NCBI GenBank assembly: GCA_905221605.1
Contig: CAJNDS010000598.1
Span: forward strand, 1-64,000
DNA: 64,000 nucleotides
Direction of reading: 5' to 3'
From: Symbiodinium natans
Lineage: Eukaryota; Sar; Dinophyceae; Suessiales; Symbiodiniaceae
Position 1 is the stretch's first letter, and each line of letters begins with the position of its first letter. The translations under genes were made by a program, and so were the position numbers. Of the stretch, positions 35,401 to 47,500 are shown piece by piece. A model generated the notes under the pieces. The model was not told the origin of the DNA. It did no database searches and saw only the letters and a list, made by a program, of their open reading frames with translations.

Positions 35401-36035
35401 CAGTATCTCAACCCCACGACATGATGGTTTCGAACAAGCTAATCCAAATTCTGCACTTCAAACGCAAAGGTTCGTGGCTTGACGACAAGCGGTTGGATTT
35501 GTCCCTTTGGTGACTTTGGTGCACGATACGCCACAGTGCGGAACGAAACCTGCCGATGCCTGACGACCGCTAACCTAAAGCCGACAGCCCTTTCCTTTTA
35601 AGTTACTTTCCGATACCGCTCCCTGTTTGACACTTCCAGGAGATGCATTTTGGAACAGCCACTGAACAGGCTGCTTGTAATCTGCCAAGTCACCACTATG
35701 AAACCAGCCCCACATGCAACGGTGTGACAAACATCTATCCCAAGTATTGTATCTTCATCACCACATGTCCTTCCATGTTCCACTGCAGTTCAGCGGCCAT
35801 TTTTCCACGCACCATTCTGGGCTCTGGCTTGGGCTCGGAGAAAATGGCAGGAGTCACCGACAGCCTTGCTTCCCTGATACAGACCTTGCAAGAAAAAACA
35901 CATAAAGAACCTCTCACAGGAGACTTCAGGAGACTTTGGGTCCCAGAGAGCGGCCTGTGCAAGCTCCAGGACTTTGCAACCAAGCCTCAACGAGGCCTCA
36001 AAGCAAGCAGACAAGCAAGGCAAGAAACCAACACG

Positions 36036-36047
36036 AACAAAAACACA

Positions 36048-36082
<35 letters not shown>
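36036..36082. repeat. (CA)n microsatellite
   Basis: About 40 bp of ACACAC, after AACACGAACAAAAACAC. Confidence 0.9.
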
Positions 36083-36231
36083 GAAACAAAAGACTATATA
36101 TGAAAAAACCTCCTCCCACCTTGGCCATCAACTCCTCTGTTTCGTCATTCACCACAGTCCTTGGTAAACCAGGACGGCAAGAGACTGGAAACTTGAAAGG
36201 GCTGTGAGGTGAACCTCAGAGACATTGTCTG

Positions 36232-37600
36232 AGAGTCTGACACTGAAACAACAACCTTCCCCTTGATTTCAGCTTCCTCGCGCTTTATGCGGGCTTCCTG
36301 TCGGGAGGCTGGACAAGATGCAATCAGACAGCATCTGTATGCTCAACATGTGCAGCTCCTCCTCGCGGGCAGCCCTTTCAGCCTCTAAGCACACGTGCCG
36401 AAGGCAAACAAAATCTCGGATATTGCTTGCCGAAAGGGCCAGCCTCTTCCAGTGCCCGCCGCTTAAGGTCCTCGATGCGTTGGCGCTCTGCCTTCGCAGA
36501 TCCAGGGCCGACTCTCATCCCACAGATTTCATCGAAAGCTTGATGCAAGAACATGCCAGCCTCTTCTGCCGCTTTCTCAGCAGCTATTCTGGCAGCTTCG
36601 CGTTCCTCCTGTACGCAGAGAAGTCTTCCCGATTCGACGTGGAGTTCAACTGCTCACTTTGTCAACCGCCCTCTCCTCCTCGCGGCGCAGCCTTTCAGCC
36701 TGTCGTCAGACAAGGCTGCATGACATGAGGACTACGAGGAATGCAAAGAAGATGTTGCGGAAAAGCAATGAACGGCCTCCTCCATCGCTTGGCGCTGCAA
36801 GTTCTCGAGACGCTGACGCTCTGCCTGCACACACCAGATAAATGCTTGCTCATGCAGTTGGAGTGAAACAGTCCGGCCTCCTCTTCGGCTTGCATGCAAG
36901 CATTCTCGCGAGCCTCCTAGTGTTGAGATCTTTGGCTTAACGGTAGCCGACCACTAGGGCAAAGCAGGTCGGTGTTTTCAACCCGGTTGAAGTCGGCTCC
37001 TCCTCGCGGGCAGCCCTTTCAGCCTGTAAGCGCAAGTGCCGAAGGCAAACAAACAATCCGATGCTGCTGCTGAAAGCGCCAGCCTCTTCCTGTGCTCGCC
37101 GTTCAAGGTCCTCGATGCGTTGGCGTTCTGCCTTCGACAGTGATGGATGCAGCGCCGACTCTCATCCCACAGATTTCATCGAAAGCTTGATGCAAGAACA
37201 TGCCAGCCTCTTCTGCCGCTTTCTCAGCAGCTATTCTGGCAGCTTCGCGTTCCTCCTGTGCGCAGAGAAGTCTTCCCGCATTCAACGTGGAGTTCAACTG
37301 CTCACTTTGTCTCACAACCGCCCTCTCCTCCTCGCGGCGCAGCCTTTCAGCCTGTCGTCAGACAAGGCTGCATGACATGAGGACTACGAGGAATGCAAAG
37401 AAGATGTTGCGGACCAGCAATGAACGGCCTCCTGCTCCAGACGCTGACGCTCTGCCTGCGAGCTGCATCTTGCTGACAGGAACGATCAACGCTTGCTCAA
37501 GCAAATGGAGCGAGAGAGTCCGGCCTCTTCTTCGGCTTGCATGCATGCGTTTTCAAGGGCAGCCTCGCGCACTTGAAGGACTTCTTCATGAACCTGCTGC
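36232..37600 (-). CDS. Coiled-coil protein with duplicated exon block
   Basis: Minus-strand exons of charged heptad-rich sequence. From 5': about 37,597-37,510 (EEVLQVREAALENACMQAEE), 37,465-37,430 (QAERQRLEQEA), 37,350-37,315 (QAERLRREEERAV), 37,262-37,165 (REAARIAAEKAAEEAGMFLH), 37,135-37,075 (KAERQRIEDLERRAQEEAGA), 37,035-37,000 (QAERAAREEE). The same series then recurs at 36,905-36,355 with small changes, ending with about 36,310-36,240 (EARIKREEAEIKGKVVVSVS). The repeats are near-identical at DNA level (see the repeat entries). Ala/Glu/Arg composition and lack of helix breakers indicate long coiled coils, probably structural or motor-adaptor like. It may be the amino-terminal part of the WD40 gene that follows on the same strand. 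Confidence 0.65.
36355..36920 (-). repeat. Tandem duplication of coiled-coil exon block, copy A
   Basis: A ~565-bp block, starting GCTCCTCCTCGCGGGCAGCC on plus, that is repeated at 36,996-37,568. Offset drifts from 641 to 652 bp owing to small indels. Long stretches are identical, such as the one around CATCCCACAGATTTCATCG. Confidence 0.9.
36996..37568 (-). repeat. Tandem duplication of coiled-coil exon block, copy B
   Basis: Partner of the block at 36,355-36,920. About 75 bp of unrelated sequence separates them. Both copies keep the coding frame of each coiled-coil exon, so both are probably used. Confidence 0.9.
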
Positions 37601-37724
37601 AGTCAGAAGAACCTACAACTACCCACAACCTGCCTACAAGGCTAGGGACCTTTCTGGGAACCTTCGAACCTCCAGTGACCGCAAGGGATTTCCCTATGAG
37701 GCTCAGATAGGGTTAGGATGGGTT

Positions 37725-39650
37725 AGGGATCGAGCGATCCAATAACGGATCTGCAAAGCCTGGAACCCCAGTTCCGCATGCAATGGCCCAAGGAACAGCG
37801 GAACTCCAAAGCTAGTGACAAGCTGCTAGTCATCCATTGGTCAGACATGATCGTCGCGTACTGCAAGACCGACGTGAGCGAAATGTGCTGAAACAGCACA
37901 GGAAGCGTATGAGGCAGCATGTCTCTTTGCGAGCCTTCAGGAAGTTCCTTCAGCAACGATTGGATGTCGGCTTAATAGATCTTGATAGGGAGATTAGATG
38001 AAATTCGTGGGTTGGTCTTGATTTTGTGTGGTACTTGGTAAGTCGATGCATCAACGTCTGCTTGCGCAACGTCAGTGGGATCTGGTTGCCGTTGAGCGTG
38101 AAGCATGCCGCGATAGTAGATGTTTCAGGCCGCTCTTCAAAAATTTCGGCTTGCCAGGAATCCGCCGCTGTTTTCGGCAACTCGCCAGCTGCCAGTGAGC
38201 TGTTTAAAATTGAGGTTTCGAATGGCCACCTTGGCAACGATTAGTTTCTCCATGATGCTGCACAGCTCTGCTTGGCGGCACCTGGGAAAATTAGTTTCTC
38301 CTCCCATCCTGGAAGTTGCATTTCGCCCGTATGCCCTCGTCGCCGTCGACACCCAAAAACCGATGTTTGACCTGGTTCTGCAGCTGGGCAGCGGCGCTCA
38401 GTTCTTCGTGAAAATGCTGCTGGCAAGGCCACTTTGGAAGTTGTGGCTTCCGCCATTGACAGCACCGGACATGCCGCATCCTACTGGGGCCAGGCCAACT
38501 TGCAGATGCTCTGCTGCCCCAAAAAGACCAGCATCCTGCTTTCTTCGCCTTCGCCCCGCTACTGACTGGGTCAGGCATCGCCAATCGTCAACAGGTCGAC
38601 AGGACCGGCCACGCCAAGAACGACAGCCAAGGCGACTCCGCCCCTACAGCCAGGCCCCAATTGAAACACTGCACTCACTTCCGGAATGAAACACCTGGAT
38701 GAGAGTAAGCCTCTGAAAGGCACATCCATGGCGAGGGAAAGCTTCACTGGTTTGTTCCGGCTTTCTTTGCCTGTTCTTGGTTTTGAACGCGCATATGAGC
38801 TCAATTGAGATGGCTTTTGCTGCAGGCGGCTAGCCAATTGCTCTTTGGTTCTTCCCTCATTTCCGTGCTTCACTCTCAGACTTCTGTGGCTGCATACTGA
38901 GTCTTGGTACTCGGAAAATAACCACAAAAAATCGGTGGCGACGACCTCTGAATGCACCGAAAGAAAGAAAGCGGGTGCTTCACCACGCAACCTCTTGACT
39001 CTCGTAGCGGTTCCACGATGTACCCAGCTATGGAGGTCTCATGTCCTCGTTTGCATGCAGTATGACCATGGCATTCTAAGATGGCGGAAAGCTGAGCTTC
39101 GCCGTGGACTTTAGGGTTGCACGGAGGGTTTCCTCACTTCCCACTTGCCACTTACGATTCCGTCTTGCTACTTTGCTGGCTTTGAGGCTAGTCCAGAGCT
39201 TTGAAGAGCTTGGGTCAAGAAAATTTGAGCCATGGAGGGGCAGGTTGGGGGGTTCAGGAAATGGTTACGGGAATGGAAGCTCTAGAAGCTCCCACCGCAA
39301 CGTCACCATTGGAGACTGGTTCGGCATATTGGCATCTGTAGCCCGAACCAGGCCGACGCGGGCCGCGCAGCATCAGTCAAAACTCGTTTTGGACAAACAA
39401 CACTCCTGCTGCAAATAGCATCGAGTGATCGAGGGAAACCGTTGAAGATGCCCTCTGTTGAACTGCCTCCGGCCGCCAAGTCCATCGAAGGCACCAGGAC
39501 GGCATGTTGCAAGACATATAGCTTTTCAAGAAGGCAAGTGGGAACGGACACTCGGTACGGGACTGGGGTCAAAATTGATGTGTCCAGTGGCTCACCTGAC
39601 CAAAGAGCAAACATGGGGGGGAAGCCACGAGGGAACCCACGGCGCATGCA
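37725..39650 (-). CDS. Candidate exons of an unknown minus-strand gene
   Basis: Protein-like minus frames occur at about 39,640-39,480 (LLEKLYVLQHAVLVPSMDLA), 38,430-38,310 (HEELSAAAQLQNQVKHRFLG and GVDGDEGIRAKCNFQDG), 38,270-38,200 (MEKLIVAKVAIRNLNFKQL), 38,150-38,020 (AEIFEERPETSTIAACFTLN) and 37,945-37,830 (LLKELPEGSQRDMLPHTLPV). They may be upstream exons of the coiled-coil gene. I recognise no family and could not fix splice sites, so the span is approximate and includes introns. Confidence 0.3.
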
Positions 39651-40554
39651 CTTTTGTAGAGACAGGACTGACGGACGAATTCGTCAATGCTGGACTCACA
39701 TGGACTCACATTCTCTGCTCAGAGACGAATGTACTATGCCTTCGCAGTCTTCCACAGCTGTGCCACAGCTGCATCACCGCTGCGCCTCTGATGCCTCCGG
39801 CCGCCCTGGCTTCACCTCGACCTCTGATGGAATCTCCACCTCCGGTCTCAATACCTTCGTTTTCAAGTCACGTGGGCCGAGAATTGGAATCAGACATAGC
39901 TCAGACCAGTCTAGTAGAGTATTGCCACGCAATATCATGCATTGCCGAGACGACTGTGGACGATTGAGGACACTTCGGGATGATTGTGGACGCACTGAAA
40001 CTTGCTTGCGCTTTGCATGTGCTGCAGATATGACAACGGAGACATCTAACACAAGTCGAAGCACAGGAGCATGAGCCGCCATGTCAGGAGAGTCTGGATA
40101 TCCTTCCTTCAGCGCCTCTTGCGAAGCTCCGCCACTGCCAGAAAGTAGGGAAGCTTGTGGCTGCGATGCTACTTCCTCATCCGGGCCAGCATCCAGCAGA
40201 AACAATCACGACAAGCTGCCACCAACCCAAGCACCCAAGCACATGTCCATGAAGTCCTGGTTGCTTCGACCGTCCCGCCGAGCATCTTCAGCTTGCTGAG
40301 CCTGGTCCAGTAGACATACAGAGCTGCGCTCCCAATGCAACAGTGCACTCAAAACAACTCTCAGAACATCGCCACCGCGTGGACAATGGAACCTTCAGGT
40401 GTGGCACTGAGCTCCTCCAGGCACTGACGGCAAACCCACCACCATCTGCATACAACAAGATGCCACCAAGGCGTACAGATGCGGTGCTTGACATTGGTGT
40501 ATGTGCGGGGACGGCGGGGGACGGCGGGGGATGCGCGGCAGACGGGCCCGTAGA

Positions 40555-40680
40555 GGCGTGAGGCGTGGGGGCGGGGGATGCGAGGGACGCGAAGGACGCG
40601 AGGGCCACGAGGACCGCGAGGGACATCTGGGACACCAGGGACACGAGGGACGCGAGGGACGCGAGAGGTGCGATGGACGA
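40555..40680. repeat. 9-bp minisatellite (GGGACGCGA)
   Basis: About a dozen imperfect 9-bp units, read as a three-residue repeat in every frame, so ORFs on both strands are artefacts. Related GGGACGCCA/GGGACGCAG units recur at 40,990-41,015. Confidence 0.9.
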
Positions 40681-41429
40681 GCAGTGGATGTGGAGAGTGG
40701 GACGCGGCAAACACGCGGGATGCACTAGTACTAGTACTATCTAGGCATGGAGATGTGCTCATGGGACGCACTGCCCGCATGATGAGAACGTTCTGTTACC
40801 GCATGCCCGATGTGTCCGCACCCATAACAACGTCCATGCTACTACTGCATGCAGTGCGGGCATGGATGCTCATGGCCACTTGAAACTCTGGTAGCGTGTG
40901 GGCCGGCATGGATGCTCTGGATGAGCTGGCACCATGGATGTTCTTGTCATGCCTTGCAGGATGCACTGGTAACAGGACGTGCGGGTACGCCAGGGACGCA
41001 GGGGACGCCAGGGGCCTAGCTTAGACCATCCGAGACTCCTAGACCTAAGGCTTGGGATACGGCATGATTCGGCACTCTTGACATTCGCTGCGGGATTCTC
41101 TGGGAGTGGGCACTCGACGGCACTCTCGGCTTTCTTTGTGGTCCCTCCAGACTCTTTAGGTACTCCACGGACGCTCTGCAGGATTCTGTGCATGCGGGAA
41201 GAGCAGCCTCGGACCGGGTGAAGAACAGGAGGCCCGAACGAGGAGAGCAGCTGAATCAAAATTCCAATTGTCCCGTGCGAGAAAAAAAAGAAAAGGACCA
41301 CTACCGACATCTACCGACCGTACCCTACAATTTGAATTGTTGAAGGACCAATTTGTGTGCCTCTTCGTCTGTACCCTTGCGCAGCAGCATGCCTGAGCTC
41401 AAGAAAACTAAGGAGAAATTGTCCGGGAG

Positions 41430-42092
41430 TCAGCAGGGCAATGCAGTCTGTGGCAGGAACTTTTGCTCAGGGGCGTCAAGCCTGAGCTTGCTCACTTCAA
41501 GCACATGCGCCAACGGCCTTCTCCCAGCATCGCCTGCGAACTGAACCATGATCTCATCTCCACCTTGCTTGCCCTCCGGAACTGTGATTTCGAACTCCTG
41601 CGCATGGGACACAATAGCATCATCTGTTCAGATATGGTCAGATCGAAGATGCAAAAACCTGACACCGTGCCTTGCCCTCAACCATGATGGTAAACCTGGG
41701 ATGACACTGGGATTGACAGCATGATACAGCCTACTCCCGAACACGAACCCCACCGACAAGGGAGTTCGGGAGTTCGAGATGTCGGGATTTCGTGCAGGGG
41801 GTCTGGACCACTGCGTTCCCGCGAGGGGCATAAGGATCTGGTTCGGGTTCGAGTATGCCCCTGCGCCTCTGCCCCTCTGACCCTTTCTGCCCAAACGGGG
41901 TCGATATGGGGCTCTGCACGTCAAGGCGGCAAGATGGGCAAGAGGCGAGGTGGGTTTCCCAGTGCGGGCTTTTACGGGGGGCCCTCGCGCGCTCACAGGC
42001 GCGAGGATATTGAGGCAGTTGGGGCTTCATCTTGCTCGTGAGCTCCATTCTGCTCTCGCTTTGCTTTGGGGTGACTTCAAGATTGCGCGCAT

Positions 42093-42141
<49 letters not shown>

Positions 42142-44450
42142 TCTAAGCACCTGGGCATACACGCGTGCGGAGTTCTTGGGGGCTCCCGACGCGTTGTTTG
42201 CCTCGCAGATAGCATGCTGCTGGCTGGTGGAGTCGCACCATACCATCTCTGCATGCCTGTTGCACTAGCCCGGAAGTGTCCATGAGCCGTGAAGGTCCGT
42301 GCGCGTCCGTGCGCATGGCGATCTCATGCGGATGCATTGCCGGACCGGCTCCTCCACAGAGCCTTCGCCACACTGTTACACTTCTTGCCAGCCGCATCTC
42401 GGCGGGCATGGCACTGTCAGATACAAGGTGTTGGTCTGAAAGCTTCTCCTGTGGAGAAAGAAGGATGTGGCTGCGCAAGCATTGTGACATATTGTAATCT
42501 TGCGGGAAGAAATCTGAATAAACCACTCATGAGGCCTCGTTGACTCAGGAAGCTTCAAGCTTCAGCTCAAGTAAGAGCCAACAACGCCAAGTAGCGAGTC
42601 ATTTGGGCACAGTGTCGGTGGTATGACGACTCCAAAGGTGTGTGGATCCTGTGCGCAGCAAGATGCTGGCGCGATGGCTGTACAGCCGACGCATACATCA
42701 TCACACATCATAAACTGCCTGCGAAGCGGTGGATGCTGGCTGCGAGGATGGCGGCTCTGACAACCCTCGATGGCAGGCACTGTCGACAATGCTGGGGCGC
42801 ATGATGCGAGATGATGCGAGCCTGAAACATCCACTTCAATGACATCACCACCCTGGCAACTATAGGGCACCGGGATCTCGTAGTCCTGCCAAGGCCAGAT
42901 ATTGGCTATTGCGCATCGTCTGCCATCGAGTCGCAACCTTGCCCTCCAACTGCGCAATGAACCTTGGCAGCACACTCAGCTTTCTGAGACCGTCAATCCT
43001 AAAGCACGTTCATCTTCTGAACTCTGAAGCCAACTAGTGCGCAACTCATGAAAGGGTCGTGGCAGCAACATGCATCCACGCGACAAATCTCCGGCTTTCA
43101 GTGATTCTGGCACAACAACTTCATAGATCTTGGATGCCTCCGAGTGCTTCTGGCGGTCTAAAACATGCCTCTACATACTCCGACTATCTCCGACTGTTGG
43201 CCTGCGAGCTCCGTGATGATGGTTGCGACAGGCCTCAAAGAAAAGGGCTGGGTGTTTGACCAACATGGCATCAAACTGAGTTCTCACAAGTTCTCAGAAG
43301 TTCTCCTGACAAGTCGATCTCGATCGTGTCCCCTTCTCGACCACCCTCCGGCACAGAGATTTCGTAGTCCTGAGAAAATCAACACGGATACGGACACCAT
43401 TCTTCGCAGAACAAAAAGATGATTTCCAAAAAACCCACTCTGACGGCCTTCCCGTGAAGAGTTGCAATGAACCTCAAGGTGATACAGGTTGATATGAAGA
43501 GCATTGAAGAGCTGCAGGAGCGCCAGAGATGCAACAATGCAGCGTTGCGGGGATCTCTCTCTTTGGGGCTTCTCTGGGGCACGGAGCCCGCCGGCCGCGC
43601 AGGCGCCAACGGGAATCACCACTTCCACGATCTCTGGCTCCGGCAGCTCGTGGGCCTCTCGCTCGGTGCGAAAAGAAAGCACTCTCAAGATGTGCGGTTC
43701 TTTCAGACAGAAAGTAAAACACACCGGAGAGAAGACCGAAAAAACCAAGGGCACAGAGAGACACAATGAACACACACAGGCACACACTGGCACACACAAA
43801 CACTTTTACATGGATTGGCAAGATCGCCTGTGCCTTGTACTGCATCCTTAGCTCTCCTGTTTGCTCATGGTAACCAATCTGAGGGCCCAACTTTCGAACA
43901 CAGATTTCGCAACCAGGAAACGGTCCCGACTTTTGAAAAAACCCTCCGGGTACGTGAAATCCGCGTCCGGGTTCCATATCACAGCCGCCCCCTGCTTCAC
44001 GTAGCCGAACAATGGACTGTCTGCTGCACCATGTCCAGGCGCTTGTACACACACACACACACAACGCGCAATAGACGCGGCACGCGGCTTCACACGTAGG
44101 CCCCACATTTTCCCACGTTCACACACGCCTTCAAAGAGCTGGAGCGGCTGGTCACTGCTTCAAGGCCTCGCAGTGTGCACTTGCAGCGCATCTTGCAGCG
44201 CATGCAGCATTTTGCAGAGCTTTTGGCATGGCCTTCTCGGGTGAGTGAAGAAGGCACCTCCATCTCAATAATCTTTCCAGGCCCGCAGTTCTCGGGCACG
44301 ACAACCTTGAACTCCACCCCATTCACCTGCACGGAAATCAAATAAGGAGGTATCCTAGTAGAGGGAGGCAGGGCCAGGGAGCGGCACCTCAGCGTAGAAA
44401 ACGTCTCCTGCATAAATTCCGTCTGGGATTGCAACGTCCACCACATCCAC
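41430..44450 (-). CDS. VPEG/PGD tandem-repeat exons (carboxy-terminal part of gene A)
   Basis: Four copies of a ~45-residue beta-rich repeat, each over two or three exons. Unit 1: 44,450-44,388 (VDVAIPDGIYAGDVFYAE) joined to 44,326 onward (GVEFKVVVPENCGPGKIIEM) by a GT-AG intron of 61 bp (44,387-44,327). Unit 2: about 43,660-43,600 (VEVVIPVGACAAG), then about 43,475-43,448 (FIATLHGK), then 43,369 onward (DYEISVPEGGREGDTIEIDL), last intron GC-AG (43,447-43,370, 78 bp). Unit 3: about 42,970-42,938 (RFIAQLEGK) and 42,885 onward (DYEIPVPYSCQGGDVIEVDV), GT-AG, 52 bp. Unit 4: about 41,697-41,671 (RFTIMVEGK) and 41,597-41,430 (EFEITVPEGKQGGDEIMVQF), GC-AG, 73 bp. Intron position after GK is constant while the donor dinucleotide varies. 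Function is unknown. The repeat looks like a beta-hairpin module able to form an adhesive or structural rod. Confidence 0.75.
42092..42140. repeat. (CT)n microsatellite
   Basis: Uninterrupted CT repeat of about 46 bp. It lies in an intron or gap of gene A. Confidence 0.95.
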
Positions 44451-44559
44451 GCCAGTAGAGCGAGGCGTCTCGTTGCTTTGCGACTTCTCCTGAGCCCGTA
44501 TGAGAACTGTAGAACGATACTAGAACTACAGCCTTCAACTGTCAGAAAGCCCTGCACAG

Positions 44560-47500
44560 CACCAAAAGAAGAGAGGCCTTGCCCAGCTGCGGGCCCTGCT
44601 CCTTCTCCATCCGCAGAACCTCAAGCTTCGAGGCATCTTCAATGAGCGATTCTCCGGTGAGACTGTTGCAGAACACGGCCCGCAATTGCCCGCAAAGGGC
44701 CATTCCAGCTCTTGGATGCCGCACCCTGCGCTGCAGATCCAGAAGCATGCGCTGGGTGTCCGAGAGCTCCTCCGGCGCCGATTTTACGGTCTCTCTTCTT
44801 CTCACTCACATGCTGTCTTGGAGAACATCTTCTCTATGCTTCGCCACACATGTCGCTTCAGCATATGATCCTGCAGACTTTCGAGCTTTTCAGGCGCTTG
44901 CAATTGCCGTGAGCACAGCAGCAGCAAGCGCAAGGGCCTTACGGACCCTGCAAGGTGCGAGTCGCAGCGAGGGCATGTGCCGGCTACTATAGGCCAACTG
45001 CGTTCATCTTCTGATTAAACTGCGACAGCAGCTAGCGGGCCGTTGTGCTCAGATGCCGAGAGCTTCCGGAATCTTGTTGAATCTTGTTGAATGAGCCGCA
45101 CCTTGCGCTGCAGATCCAAGACCATGCGCTGGGTGTCCGAGAGCTCCTGGAGAGGGTCGAGGGGCTCAGAAGAGAGGCCTGTGTGTCGCTGGCTTCACTA
45201 CTAGCATCTGCTGTCTATGCCGGATTCCAACTCTCCACACCGATTCTGCTTTCGATAGTTTAGCTGGACGAGAGCAGAACTTCTGGCCGCATAGCTGTGC
45301 AGTACCACATCAGCTGGGTCGGCGAGGCAAGTTTGCAACAGGACCGAAAACTTCATAAACCTTCAGATTGCAAAACATGAAGCTATGCCTAGCCCACGCA
45401 ACCTACAATCCTAGAGTGGAAGGGCCCTTTCCTCAAGCCTGCAAGCCTGCAAAACTTGACATGCCCAAACGAGAAGCTGCAAACTGCGTGAGACCTGTCC
45501 TTCAAAACTGAAGCACCCAGCAAACCCTGCTTCGCGACTCTCAGACTCTCAGTGACTGCCGCTTCTTCACAAAGGCAAGTTCTCTACAAACCCAACACGT
45601 GCCGCAGGGCCGTCACAAGAAATTACCGAAGCCTGAACAAAAAACTGAATAGAACTCGTTTGGAGCTGTCCTGGTTGAGGCTCTCCTGCTCGCGCGGTGG
45701 CTCAGCAGCTTCGGCCTTCAACGGTTCCCAAGTTGGTGCAGCGTTGCTGCTAGTTGACAGCATTTCTGCTGAAGTTGTGTATGCAGCTCTGCTGTCTTCT
45801 TGCTGCTGGGGCCAGCCAAGCGCATGCTTACCCCAAGCTACCCATGACAGTCCTCGCCTTCTTGGGCTCAGCTTCCAATGCTTCCAGCCTGTGGGCAGCA
45901 AACCATAAAGCTTCGGGAGGACTCATCATCCAAGAGCCAGCAAAGGGGAAAAAGCTATCTGTGACACAACCGTACGCCAGCATACGCCCCCACACGCCAC
46001 CATACGCAACCATACGCAACATGCGCAACCAAACCGCATCTGCAGCCCGAATCAGATCCAAACGACCTCCTCCCGAAGCATTTTTCCCTCACACACCATG
46101 GCAAAAAGGCCAGTGTAGGGCTGAGCTGAAGAACATCTTGGCCATCAGGATATGTCTGGTAGGCAGTTACTTGGCCTAACATCTCCTTACATTTGTCTCT
46201 ATACCGTAGAGAAGCTTGCGCACCTTCGCAGTATAGAGCTTTCCAGCTCTTCGTTCAGGCGCTTTGCAGTGGCAAGCCCAGCCTACCAAGCAAGTCCGAC
46301 ACAGGAGGCTTGATCTTCCAGACCGCTACGTCCGCTACGTGTCTTCCGGCAGGGCTCGGTCGGGGTAGAGGCGGGACTGAAAACATGGAAGCTCTGAACA
46401 AAGGGCTCAGATGGGGCTCACACATGGGCTTACTGGCAACTTCTTCTGAAGCCCACGACCGAGGCCAAAGGCCCTGGAAATCCGAAGCCTAAGCACAAAC
46501 CTCACCCCGAAAAGCTGCACAAACCTTTGAGCCAACGACTGTACGCCTCGCTGGCACGTTGCTGCGTCTCCAAGGACTCCAGCCTCCCAATCACCGGCTT
46601 CGCTAGGCTCCCCAGAACGGGCCCTTCAAAAATGGGCTCATAGACTGCGAGGATTGATTGTTCACCGGCTCCGGGAACTTTCCGAAAACACGAGGGGGAA
46701 GCTGCGGCAAGCCCATCTTCCGGGCTCCATTCCAGGACGGTCGGGCACCGCGCTGCTACCGTGTATGGGCAACGTCCGATCCTCTCTGTGGCCTAGCACT
46801 CTTCGCCGTCACTCATGGCGGCACATGCCTTCAATGCTTAAAGTCGTGCATACAGGACATCCAGACTTCAATATACGATCAATCACAAGATGTCTCAAAT
46901 CTACAAATTAGTACTGCAGGGTCATGTAGGATCTCTGGATCTCTCCATTCTGGGCCAGATGTTTCACATGCCTGGAAGAAACTCCGTCCAGCGCCCGAGA
47001 GCTGTCGTCTGCGAGGACCTGGCCCGGGGAAGCGACCGTGGACAGCTACGGTAAACCGGTAAAGCACGTGCGAGTATTCGAGTACCCCATAAAAGGCCCG
47101 AAATGCAGAAGAGCCTACTATCTGGGAATTCGGACGATGCGGGTTGCCAGCCGACTTTCTGCAGGATTGCAGGGGTCAGGGCTTCAGGCGCTTGCACTTG
47201 CCGTGAGCACAGCAGCAGCAAGCGCAAGGGCCTTACGGACCCTGCAAGGTGCGAGTCGCAGCGAGGGCATGTGCCGGCTACTATAGGCCAACTGCGTTCA
47301 TCTTCTGATTAAACTGCGACAGCAGCTAGCGGGCCGTTGTGCTCAGATGCCGAGAGCTTCCGGAATCTTGTTGAATCTTGTTGAATGAGCCGCACCTTGC
47401 GCTGCAGATCCAAGACCATGCGCTGGGTGTCCGAGAGCTCCTGGAGAGGGTCGAGGGGCTCAGAAGAGAGGCCTGTGTGTCGCTGGCTTCACTACTAGCA

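Noticed and set aside
35643-36167. 174-codon plus-strand ORF
   Set aside because: It ends in a (CA)n microsatellite reading as Thr-His and has no domain signature. The flanking supported exons are on minus.
40288-40780. Overlapping ORFs of 139 and 145 codons with Val-Pro-Arg or Ser-Leu-Ala repeats
   Set aside because: Both are produced by the 9-bp GGGACGCGA minisatellite, which is open in every frame.
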